Source: Gammaproteobacteria bacterium (GTDB taxonomy: Bacteria; Pseudomonadota; Gammaproteobacteria; Steroidobacterales; Steroidobacteraceae). Taken from it: a stretch of DNA of 33,564 nucleotides. The notes below the pieces were generated by a model, which did not search any database, was not told the DNA's origin, and saw nothing but the letters and a program-made list of their open reading frames with translations. Positions 7,436 to 14,387 of the stretch are shown one piece after another (the first letter of the stretch is position 1; each line of letters begins with the position of its first letter). Position numbers and translations under genes: made by a program. The stretch is from contig JAQGOF010000114.1 in NCBI GenBank assembly GCA_028293745.1, forward strand, positions 1 through 33,564, given 5' to 3'.

Positions 7436-8317
7436 TTAGGCGGCAGCGGCCTCGCCCATGTAGCCGCGCAGCTTGCCCAGCGCGTTCGATTCGATCTGAC
7501 GGATTCGCTCAGCAGACACGCCGTACTTGTCCGCCAGCTCATGCAGCGTGGCCTTGTCGTCAGCCATCCAGCGCTTCTGCAGGATGTCGCGGCTGCGGTC
7601 GTCCAGGCGACCTAGCGCATTCTGCAAGCGATCCGATGAGTCGAGTTCCCACTCTGCGTTCTCGACGCTCTCGGCCGGGTCCGAATCCGCAGCCGGCAGA
7701 TACGAAGCCGGGCTGTAGACTTCGTCTTCGTCCGATTCGGGCGTTGGATCGAATGACATGTCGCGAGCTGCGAGACGTTTCTCCATCTCGGTGACTTCGC
7801 TTGTGGTCACACCCAGATCACGGGCGACTGCTTCGGTCTCCTCAGCGGACAGCCACGTGAGATTCTTCTTCAGCCTTCGCAGGTTGAAGAACAGCTTGCG
7901 CTGGGCCTTCGTGGTGGCGATCTTCACCAACCGCCAGTTCCGAAGCACGTACTCATGGATCTCCGCGCGAATCCAATGCACGGCAAACGATACGAGGCGC
8001 ACGTTGACGGTCGGGTCGAAACGTTTGACCGCCTTCATGAGCCCGACATTGCCTTCCTGGATCAGATCCCCCATCGGAAGGCCATACCCGCTGTACCCGC
8101 GGGCGATATGCACGACGAAGCGCAGATGCGAAAGTACGAGCTCACGCGCGGCGCCCAGGTCATCCTGGCTCCGAAAGCGTTCAGCGAGCTCGCGCTCCTG
8201 GTCACGGCTTAGAACTGGAATACGGCTGACCCGGTCCAGGTAAGCGTCGAGGCTTCCGAGCGGACCGGCAAGAGCCAAGTCACTATTGCGGGCGACGATT
8301 GCGATACCTGTGGTCAT
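7436..8317 (-). CDS. rpoH: Heat-shock sigma factor sigma-32
   Basis: A 293-residue RNA polymerase sigma factor of the RpoH class. Region 2 has [43 protein letters not shown] and [19 protein letters not shown]. The RpoH box QRKLFFNLR is present. Region 4 ends [44 protein letters not shown], with the helix-turn-helix that reads the -35. It directs transcription of chaperones and proteases. ATG 8317 is preceded by GGGAG. The leader is short, and a perfect CIRCE operator overlaps the likely promoter, implying repression by HrcA. rpoH normally sits just after ftsX in gammaproteobacteria; here cioAB-gst lies between them. Confidence 0.97.
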   Translation of the reverse strand: MTTGIAIVARNSDLALAGPLGSLDAYLDRVSRIPVLSRDQERELAERFRSQDDLGAARELVLSHLRFVVHIARGYSGYGLPMGDLIQEGNVGLMKAVKRFDPTVNVRLVSFAVHWIRAEIHEYVLRNWRLVKIATTKAQRKLFFNLRRLKKNLTWLSAEETEAVARDLGVTTSEVTEMEKRLAARDMSFDPTPESDEDEVYSPASYLPAADSDPAESVENAEWELDSSDRLQNALGRLDDRSRDILQKRWMADDKATLHELADKYGVSAERIRQIESNALGKLRGYMGEAAAA

Positions 8318-8342
8318 TGAATCTCCCAAGGTTTGGCCTCAC

Positions 8343-8372
8343 ATATTAGCACTCAGGCAGTTGGAGTGCTAA
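8343..8372 (-). promoter_or_regulatory. Putative sigma-70 promoter of rpoH
   Basis: On the minus strand, a -35-like TTAGCA (8372-8367), an 18-bp spacer and a -10 TAATAT (8348-8343). This places the start near 8336, about 19 bases before the rpoH ATG. The two hexamers overlap the two arms of the CIRCE, the arrangement expected for a repressor that occludes polymerase. The -35 match is only four of six. Confidence 0.5.
8346..8372. promoter_or_regulatory. CIRCE element (HrcA operator) upstream of rpoH
   Basis: Exact consensus inverted repeat: TTAGCACTC (8346-8354), a 9-base spacer, and GAGTGCTAA (8364-8372). All 18 arm positions match the canonical CIRCE (TTAGCACTC-N9-GAGTGCTAA). HrcA binds this site to repress heat-shock genes, most often groESL and hrcA-grpE-dnaK. 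It lies 29-55 bp upstream of the rpoH start codon. Confidence 0.95.
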
Positions 8373-8382
8373 GAGGGCCGGA

Positions 8383-8389
8383 AAGTTCC
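8383..8389 (-). promoter_or_regulatory. Sigma-E-like -35 element upstream of rpoH
   Basis: Minus-strand GGAACTT matches the RpoE -35 consensus exactly. A weak -10 candidate, TCCAA (8365-8361), lies 17 bases downstream. In E. coli one rpoH promoter is sigma-E dependent, which makes the match suggestive, but the -10 is poor. Confidence 0.35.
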
Positions 8390-8542
8390 CCGGACCCTCG
8401 TGCAGTCTGTGGGCGATCGCCTTGGGAAACAAGAGCTTAGGCCCCAGCTCATGAGGGGTAGGAGGACCTCTCCCGAAGGAGCCAAACGGCTGGCACCGGA
8501 AGAGGTTCCGCGTAGACTGAGGACGCCGATAAGGAGCCCTGG

Positions 8543-9952
8543 ATGGACCCCCAAGCGCTGCTGCTCTCGCGGATCCAGTTCGGGTTCACGATCAGTGCAC
8601 ATATCATCTTCCCGGCGTTCTCGATCGGCTCCTCTGCTTTCGTAGCGACCCTGCTCGTGCTCTGGCGGCGCACGGGACGTGATCACTACCTGCGCATAGC
8701 GCGATTCTGGACCAAGATCTTTGCCGTTTCGTTCGCCATGGGGGTGGTGTCTGGCATTCCCCTCTCTTACGAGCTGGGGACGAACTGGAGCCGCTACTCC
8801 CTGGCTACCGGCAATGTAGTCGGACCATTGATCGGCTATGAAGTTCTGACCGCCTTCTTCCTGGAATCGACCTTTCTGGGAGTCATGCTCTTCGGGTGGA
8901 CGCGGGTCCCGCCCTGGCTGCACGTGACCTCGGCCATTCTGGTGGCGATCGGGACGATGATCTCAGCCTTCTGGATCCTCTCGGCAAACAGCTGGATGCA
9001 GACGCCCGCAGGGCACATCGTGCAGAACGGTCTTGCCATCCCTGTCGACTGGTTCCACGTGGTCTTCAATCCCAGTTTCCCCTACCGCTTCACGCACATG
9101 CTGACCGCCGCTTATCTGACGACATCCGTCGTCGTGCTGGCGGCGGGAGCTCGTTACCTGCTGGAGGGCAAATTTCAGGATGAAGCACGCACCATGCTGA
9201 GGATGGGCGTGGGCATGGTGGCGATCCTCGGGCCTGCGCAACTGTTCTTCGGCGACCAGCATGGCTTGAACACGCTCGAGTATCAGCCGGCTAAGGTAGC
9301 TGCAATGGAAGGCCACTGGGAGAACAACGGGCCCGCCGCCCTTGTGTTGTTCGGAATCCCCGACGACGACCGCGAGCTCAACCAGGCCGAGATTGCGATT
9401 CCGCGACTGGGTAGCGTGATTCTGAGGCACGACCCGAACGGACGGTATGCGGGCCTCAAGGATTTTCCCAAAGCGGACAGGCCGCCCGTGCTGCCGGTGT
9501 TCTTTGCGTTCCGGATCATGGTTGGGATCGGTGTTCTCTTGATCTTGCTGGGCTTGACGGGCGCGTTTCTCTGGAGCCGCGGAAAGCTGTTTACGACACG
9601 TTGGTATTTGCAGGCCGCAACTTACTCGTGGCCGATTGGCTTCGTGGCGATCCTCGCCGGTTGGGTAACTACGGAGGTAGGCCGGCAGCCGTATGTCGCG
9701 TACGGAATTCTTCGTACGGAACACGCGTTGTCGCCTGTCGGCGCCGGTACGGTTGCAACCTCGCTCACCGCGTTCGTTCTCGTCTACACCGTCGTCTTCT
9801 CCATCGGGATCTACTACATCCGCAGACTCGTGCTCGGCGGTCCGAAGCCGGCTGTGGTCTCACCCGGGGCGCTGCCGCAAGGATTGCCGAATCGGCCGTT
9901 GTCATTGGGTGCGCAGTCCCATGAATCAGCGTCCGGGCAGGCACCGACGTGA
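8543..9952 (+). CDS. cioA: Cytochrome bd-type quinol oxidase subunit I (CIO type)
   Basis: A 469-residue inner-membrane protein holding the haems of a cytochrome bd quinol:oxygen oxidoreductase. Visible ligands: His20 in FTISAHIIFPAF (haem b595/d site), the His in YRFTHMLTAAYL, and the Met in FFAFRIMVG (haem b558). The quinol-oxidase motif GRQPYVAYGILRTEHALSP is present. The protein is shorter than E. coli CydA because the Q-loop is short, as in cyanide-insensitive oxidases (CioA). AAGGAG lies 7 bp before ATG 8543. It overlaps subunit II by 4 bp. It supports respiration at low oxygen or under respiratory inhibition. Confidence 0.95.
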   Translation: MDPQALLLSRIQFGFTISAHIIFPAFSIGSSAFVATLLVLWRRTGRDHYLRIARFWTKIFAVSFAMGVVSGIPLSYELGTNWSRYSLATGNVVGPLIGYEVLTAFFLESTFLGVMLFGWTRVPPWLHVTSAILVAIGTMISAFWILSANSWMQTPAGHIVQNGLAIPVDWFHVVFNPSFPYRFTHMLTAAYLTTSVVVLAAGARYLLEGKFQDEARTMLRMGVGMVAILGPAQLFFGDQHGLNTLEYQPAKVAAMEGHWENNGPAALVLFGIPDDDRELNQAEIAIPRLGSVILRHDPNGRYAGLKDFPKADRPPVLPVFFAFRIMVGIGVLLILLGLTGAFLWSRGKLFTTRWYLQAATYSWPIGFVAILAGWVTTEVGRQPYVAYGILRTEHALSPVGAGTVATSLTAFVLVYTVVFSIGIYYIRRLVLGGPKPAVVSPGALPQGLPNRPLSLGAQSHESASGQAPT

Positions 9953-10977
9953 ATCCGGTCCATCTGTCGGGCTCCGCCTACTGGCTTCCCGTCGTCGCAA
10001 CGGGGGTCGTCGGTCTCGCCGTGGCAATGTACGTCATCCTGGATGGATTCGATCTGGGCATTGGCATTCTGTTTCCTTTCTACCCGCGGGAAGCGGATCG
10101 CGACCAGGTGATGAATTCCGTAGCGCCGTTCTGGGACGGCAACGAGACCTGGCTGGTGCTGGGCGGTGTGTGGCTGCTGGTGGCCTTTCCGCTGGCCTAC
10201 TCCATCCTCACGCCGGCCTTGTATGTGCCCATCATCGCAATGCTTCTTGCGCTGGTCTTTCGCGGTGTTGCATTCGAGTTCAGGTGGGTGGCGAAGCCGC
10301 ATCATCGAAAGTGGGATATCGCTTTCGCGGCGGGCTCGACGGTAGCGGCATTTGCGCAGGGAGCCATGGTGGGCGGCATCCTCAATGGCTTCAGGATCGA
10401 GGCCGGACAATTCGCCGGTGGCCCGCTCGATTGGCTGACTCCGTTCAGTCTGATGTGCGGAGTCGGGCTGATCGTAGGCTATGCGCTGCTGGGCGCGTGC
10501 TGGCTCGTCATGAAGACCTCGGGGGACGTTGAGAAGTCCGCTCGCCGTTATGCGCGCCCGCTGTTGCTCGCGCTGCTGGCTTTCATTGTGCTCATCAGTA
10601 TCTGGACACCCCTGCGGTTCGAGCGCGTCGCGGCTCGCTGGTTCAGCTGGCCGAACATGTTGTATCTGTCTCCCGTGCCGCTGATCACCGCAGCGTTGGC
10701 GATTGCATGTTGGCGGGGGCTGGGAGAACGGCGTCCAACCATTGCCTTTTACTCCGCCGTCGGGCTGTTCATCATCTCGTTCATCGGTCTGGCTATCTCC
10801 ACGTTGCCATACCTTGCTCCTCCGTCTGTTACGCTGTGGGACGCGGCAGCGTCGCCTCAGTCGCAGACGTTCATGCTCGTGGGCACGACTGTGCTGGTGC
10901 CGTTCGTTCTGGGGTACACGGTATTTGTGTACTACACCTTTCGGGGTAAAGTGCATCCCGGAGAGGGGTATCACTAG
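9949..10977 (+). CDS. cioB: Cytochrome bd-type quinol oxidase subunit II
   Basis: A 342-residue polytopic membrane protein of the CydB/CioB family. The N-terminus has the family signature YVILDGFDLGIGILFPF, followed by VAPFWDGNETWLVLGGVWLLVAFP and LVFRGVAFEFRW. It packs against subunit I and is needed for haem insertion and stability. It starts at GTG 9949, overlapping the subunit I stop codon (GTGA), which indicates translational coupling. No small CydX/CioC-like third subunit is found in the 21 bp before the next gene, and no cydDC assembly genes are nearby. Confidence 0.95.
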   Translation: MNPVHLSGSAYWLPVVATGVVGLAVAMYVILDGFDLGIGILFPFYPREADRDQVMNSVAPFWDGNETWLVLGGVWLLVAFPLAYSILTPALYVPIIAMLLALVFRGVAFEFRWVAKPHHRKWDIAFAAGSTVAAFAQGAMVGGILNGFRIEAGQFAGGPLDWLTPFSLMCGVGLIVGYALLGACWLVMKTSGDVEKSARRYARPLLLALLAFIVLISIWTPLRFERVAARWFSWPNMLYLSPVPLITAALAIACWRGLGERRPTIAFYSAVGLFIISFIGLAISTLPYLAPPSVTLWDAAASPQSQTFMLVGTTVLVPFVLGYTVFVYYTFRGKVHPGEGYH

Positions 10978-10998
10978 CTGCTCGCCTGGGAGGGAGTC

Positions 10999-11634
10999 AT
11001 GAGCGACGAGGTCGTCTTTTATTACAATCCGATGTCACGCGCCCGCATCGTGCACTGGATGCTCGAGGAAGCAGGGGCGCCGTATCGAATGGAGATGCTC
11101 AGCTTCGATAAGGGCGAGCACAAGAAAGCCAGCTTCCTGGCGGTGAATCCCATGGGCAAACTGCCAGCATTGGTGCATCGCGGAGTCGTTGTTACCGAAG
11201 CTGGCGCGATCTGCGCCTACCTGGCGGATGCGTTCCCGGCTGCGGGCCTCGCGCCGGCGCCCAGTGCCCCGGAGCGGGGAACGTATTACCGCTGGATGTT
11301 CTTTGGCGCGGGTTGCATCGACCCGGCGATGATGGATCGCATGATGCAGCGGCCTGCGGTCCCGAGGCCGAGCGCGAACGGCTACGGTTGTTACGAGGAC
11401 ACGGTGAGTACGCTGGAAAAGGCACTCACGCCCGGACCCTACCTTCTCGGCGATCGGTTCAGCGCGGCGGATGTCTATGTCGGCTCACAGATCCGGTTTG
11501 GAGTGATGGTGAAGAGTCTGGAACCGAAGCCCGTCTTTGAGGCTTACCTGGCGCGTCTCGCGGAGCGTCCGGCCTACAAGAGGGTGACCGAACAGGCGGA
11601 GCAGTTCATGGGACAGTTGAAGGCGAGCGCCTGA
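10999..11634 (+). CDS. Glutathione S-transferase family protein
   Basis: A 211-residue cytosolic GST-type protein. The thioredoxin-like N-domain begins VVFYYNPMSRARIVHWMLEEAGAPY and includes the cis-proline motif NPMGKLPALV and the glutathione-contacting V(V)TEAGAICAYLAD. The helical C-domain includes YLLGDRFSAADVYVGSQI, the N-capping motif. GSTs conjugate glutathione to electrophiles or reduce peroxides; the substrate is unknown. It begins 21 bp after the oxidase operon with a strong GGGAGGGAG site and is likely co-transcribed with it, which hints at a role against oxidative or electrophilic stress (inference). Confidence 0.88.
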   Translation: MSDEVVFYYNPMSRARIVHWMLEEAGAPYRMEMLSFDKGEHKKASFLAVNPMGKLPALVHRGVVVTEAGAICAYLADAFPAAGLAPAPSAPERGTYYRWMFFGAGCIDPAMMDRMMQRPAVPRPSANGYGCYEDTVSTLEKALTPGPYLLGDRFSAADVYVGSQIRFGVMVKSLEPKPVFEAYLARLAERPAYKRVTEQAEQFMGQLKASA

Positions 11635-11636
11635 TT

Positions 11637-12548
11637 TTAGGCGCGTGGCTCGATTCTGCGCAGATGGCGCGCGGCCGAGATCCACGCGCCCATCCACCCG
11701 AGTACGATGCCCGTCGCGAGAAGCACGCTGACGTCGTCGGCTGGCGGTCCTTGCAGAGCGAAGTGACTGCCATAGAGCTCCGCAAGTGTTGATATGGGGC
11801 GGCCGAGAACGACCACGGCCGCTTCAACTATGGCCCAGGCCAGCACAGCGCCGGCCAGACCGTACAACATCCCCGTGTAGAGGAATGGCCGGCGTACGAA
11901 TGCGTTCGAGCCGCCAACCAGTTTGGTCACTTCGATTTCGGCGCGCCGATTCAGGATCTCGAGGCGGATCGTGTTGCCGATAACGGCAAGAACTCCGGCG
12001 CCGAGCAACACTGCGGCGATTGCGAGCAGGTTGCGCAACACATCGAGAATGGCGTTGAAGCGCATGACCCATTCCGTATCAACCTGCACGAGATCGACCT
12101 CCGGCCACGCGGTAAAGTAGTGACGCAGCGATTCGACGGCCGTGGCGCTCTGCGCACCGGCGCGCGGCTGCACATGCAGGACGTGCGGCAGCGGGTTGTC
12201 CTTCAACGCGTCGAGTGCGGTGCCAAACCCCGAATATTTTCGAAACTCGTCCATGGCCTTGTCGGCCGATATGAGCTCCACACGCGCAACATCCGCCCGC
12301 TCGCGGGCATTGCGCTCGAGCTGCTGAGCCTTGGTGAGCGGGACGTCCGTCTTCAGATAGACAGAGAGCTCGATGGCGCTGGAAAAGTCTCCCGTCGCGG
12401 CTTGCGCGTTGAGAACCAACAGCCTGAGCGCCGTCGGCAATGCGAGCGCGAGCGCTATCACGAGGACGGTCAGAGCCGTGGAGAATGGATTGCGGGCCAG
12501 GCGACCCAGCGAGCCAAGAAGAGCCTGTATGTGCCGAGCTCCACCCAT
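11637..12548 (-). CDS. ftsX: Cell division protein FtsX
   Basis: A 303-residue permease-like subunit of the FtsEX complex. There is a cytoplasmic N-tail and TM1 (ALTVLVIALALALPTALRLLVL). A large periplasmic domain of about 120 residues follows (IELSVYLKTDVPLTKAQQLER...), then three TM segments in the C-terminal half (LLAIAAVLLGAGVLAVIGNTI, LYGLAGAVLAWAIVEAAVVVL, VSVLLATGIVLGWMGAWISA). The EIEVTKLVGGSNAFVRRPF loop before TM3 is characteristic and is thought to contact FtsE. FtsEX activates septal amidases through EnvC-type regulators. The ftsE stop lies only 2 bases before its start, so they are co-translated. Its stop nearly meets the convergent GST gene. Confidence 0.95.
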   Translation of the reverse strand: MGGARHIQALLGSLGRLARNPFSTALTVLVIALALALPTALRLLVLNAQAATGDFSSAIELSVYLKTDVPLTKAQQLERNARERADVARVELISADKAMDEFRKYSGFGTALDALKDNPLPHVLHVQPRAGAQSATAVESLRHYFTAWPEVDLVQVDTEWVMRFNAILDVLRNLLAIAAVLLGAGVLAVIGNTIRLEILNRRAEIEVTKLVGGSNAFVRRPFLYTGMLYGLAGAVLAWAIVEAAVVVLGRPISTLAELYGSHFALQGPPADDVSVLLATGIVLGWMGAWISAARHLRRIEPRA

Positions 12549-12550
12549 GC

Positions 12551-13243
12551 TTATCTGACGGCAATCACACTAGGAAGCGAATCGTTCAAATTGCCGTGGA
12601 TCTGGCCGTTCTCGATGATTAGCTCGCGTTGACCGAACTCTCGAACGATATGCACGTCGTGCGTGGCAACAACGACCGTTACGCCTACATCCTGAAATCG
12701 ACGGAACAGGCGCATGATCTCCAGCGCAAGGTCGGGATCGAGGTTGCCTGTGGGCTCGTCGGCAATCAGCAGCGGCGGCTTGCTGACGACGGCGCGGGCG
12801 ATTCCGACACGCTGCTGCTCTCCAACCGATAGCTCCATGGGCAGCATGCGCTCTTTGCCCAACAGTCCTACTTGATCAAGGGCGGCGCGGACGCGCTTGT
12901 CAACGTCTTTGAACGATGTGCTAGCCACGATCAGGGGCAGTGCAACGTTGTCGAACACTGGCCTGTCGGCTAATAGCTTGTGATCTTGGAACACGACGCC
13001 AATGTGACGTCGGAACGCGGGCACGTGTCGGGCCCTCAGCGTGCTCGTGTTCTTTCCGCCGACGACCACGGTTCCTCGTGTTGGACGCTCGAGAAGGGCA
13101 ATGAGCTTCAGTACGGTGCTTTTGCCGGCGCCAGACCGACCGGTGAGGAACACCATCTCGCCCGTGTGGATCTCGAAGGTGGCGTTGGTTAGTGCTTCTC
13201 GGCCGTTGGGGTAGCGCTTGCTTACCCGATCGAAAATGATCAT
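12551..13243 (-). CDS. ftsE: Cell division ATP-binding protein FtsE
   Basis: A 230-residue ABC ATPase. Walker A is GRSGAGKST, the Q-loop region is VVFQDHKLLADRPVFDNVALP, the signature is LSVGEQQR, Walker B is LLIADEPTGNLD and the switch His is in VATHDVHIV. The overall match to FtsE (MIIFDRVSKRYPNGREAL) is close. It powers FtsX and is located at the septum on the cytoplasmic face. Its start overlaps the ftsY stop by 4 bp (ATGA), and ftsX follows 2 bp after its stop, giving the classical ftsY-ftsE-ftsX operon. Confidence 0.97.
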   Translation of the reverse strand: MIIFDRVSKRYPNGREALTNATFEIHTGEMVFLTGRSGAGKSTVLKLIALLERPTRGTVVVGGKNTSTLRARHVPAFRRHIGVVFQDHKLLADRPVFDNVALPLIVASTSFKDVDKRVRAALDQVGLLGKERMLPMELSVGEQQRVGIARAVVSKPPLLIADEPTGNLDPDLALEIMRLFRRFQDVGVTVVVATHDVHIVREFGQRELIIENGQIHGNLNDSLPSVIAVR

Positions 13244-14232
13244 TGCCGGGGGCCTTCGACCAGGGCTGCGGCAAAGGCTTCTGCGTCGAACTCGCCGAAG
13301 TCCTCGAGTTGTTCGCCGATGCCGATGAAGCGGATCGGCAATCCGAGCCGGCGCGCTATCGCGATCACGATGCCACCTTTCGCGGTGCCGTCGAGCTTGG
13401 TCAGGACGAGTCCCGTGACACCGACGGCTTCGTGGAATTGTATGGCCTGGGACAACGCATTCTGACCCTGGTTGGCATCGAGCACGAGGAGGATTTCATG
13501 CGGAGCCGAGGGGTCCACGCGCTGAATCACGCGTTTGACCTTCTTCAGCTCCTCCATCAGGTGAGACTGACTGTGCAGGCGGCCTGCGGTGTCGGCCAGG
13601 AGAACGTCCGTGTGGCGGGATTTTGCGGATTGGACCGCATCGAACACAACGGCCCCCGGATCGGCGCCGGCCTGTTGGGCGGCGAAGTCGGATCCGGTGC
13701 GCTCGGCCCACACATTCAATTGCTCTATGGCCGCGGCTCGGAAGGTATCGCCAGCCGCCAGCATGACGCTTTGTCCGTCATCGGCCAGGCGGCGTGCGAG
13801 CTTCCCGATGGTCGTTGTTTTTCCTGAGCCGTTGACACCGACCACCAGAATCACAAACGGAGAATGACGCTCGTCGATCACCAGGGGTTTCGCGCAGGGT
13901 GCAAGTATCTCGACGATCGCGTCGCGCAGGGCGGTGACGAGGGCGGCAACGTCCTGGAGCTCGTTGCGTGCGACGCGTTTCTGCAGGCCCGAAAGTATGT
14001 GCTCGGTCGCTTCGACGCCGACGTCGGCGGTGAGCAAGCGGGTTTCGAGCTCTTCGAGGATCTGCGCGTCGATCTTGCGGCCGCGAAACAGGTCGGCCAG
14101 ATCGTAGGTGAGCCATGAATTTCCGCGGTTGAGCTTGGCGCGGAGGCGCTTGAAAAAACCCTGCTTTTCCTCAGGCTTTGGGGTGCTGCCACCGGACTCA
14201 GGGGCGGGATTGGAAGATCTGCGTCTGAACAT
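13240..14232 (-). CDS. ftsY: Signal recognition particle receptor FtsY
   Basis: A 330-residue SRP GTPase receptor. The N-domain is LRGNSWLTYDLADLF-like (actual NRGNSWLTYDLADLFRGRKID). G1 is GVNGSGKTTT, then DTFRAAAIEQL, G3 DTAGRLHS, G4 TKLDGTAKGG and the closing IGIGEQLEDFGEFDAEAF. It docks ribosome-SRP complexes at the inner membrane for co-translational insertion. The acidic A-domain of E. coli FtsY (about 200 residues) is reduced here to about 40 residues containing PESGGSTPKPEEKQGFF. There is no clear ribosome-binding site. A TACAAT box ends only 7 bases before the ATG, so a leaderless message is possible. Confidence 0.97.
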   Translation of the reverse strand: MFRRRSSNPAPESGGSTPKPEEKQGFFKRLRAKLNRGNSWLTYDLADLFRGRKIDAQILEELETRLLTADVGVEATEHILSGLQKRVARNELQDVAALVTALRDAIVEILAPCAKPLVIDERHSPFVILVVGVNGSGKTTTIGKLARRLADDGQSVMLAAGDTFRAAAIEQLNVWAERTGSDFAAQQAGADPGAVVFDAVQSAKSRHTDVLLADTAGRLHSQSHLMEELKKVKRVIQRVDPSAPHEILLVLDANQGQNALSQAIQFHEAVGVTGLVLTKLDGTAKGGIVIAIARRLGLPIRFIGIGEQLEDFGEFDAEAFAAALVEGPRQ

Positions 14233-14271
14233 GGCGCCTATTGTAACGGGGCGGCATGAACGGCAGGGTGA

Positions 14272-14310
14272 GGTCGCGAAGCGACCGAACGCCCGCCATG
14301 GATGGCGGGC
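14272..14310. other. Two tandem hairpins upstream of ftsY
   Basis: GGTCGC (14272-14277), loop GAA, GCGACC (14281-14286); then GCCCGCCAT (14291-14299), loop GG, ATGGCGGGC (14302-14310). Both stems are perfect. They lie between the lipase stop codon and the ftsY start, both on the minus strand. Without a T-tract they are not classic intrinsic terminators, but they may attenuate read-through from the lipase gene. Confidence 0.5.
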
Positions 14311-14387
14311 CGGGTTGCGGCTCCAGGGACGGTACTCGTCTTTGGGACCGAGCGGGTTATGGCGGGCCAGCGTCCCGCACGCGCCGG

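Noticed and set aside
9814..10974. A 386-codon minus-strand frame across cioB
   Set aside because: Lies fully opposite cioB, which has convincing membrane segments and motifs; Arg/His/Gln-rich composition marks it as a shadow.
10978..10998. Small third bd-oxidase subunit (CydX-like) after cioB
   Set aside because: Only 21 bp separate cioB from the GST gene, too little for a peptide gene.
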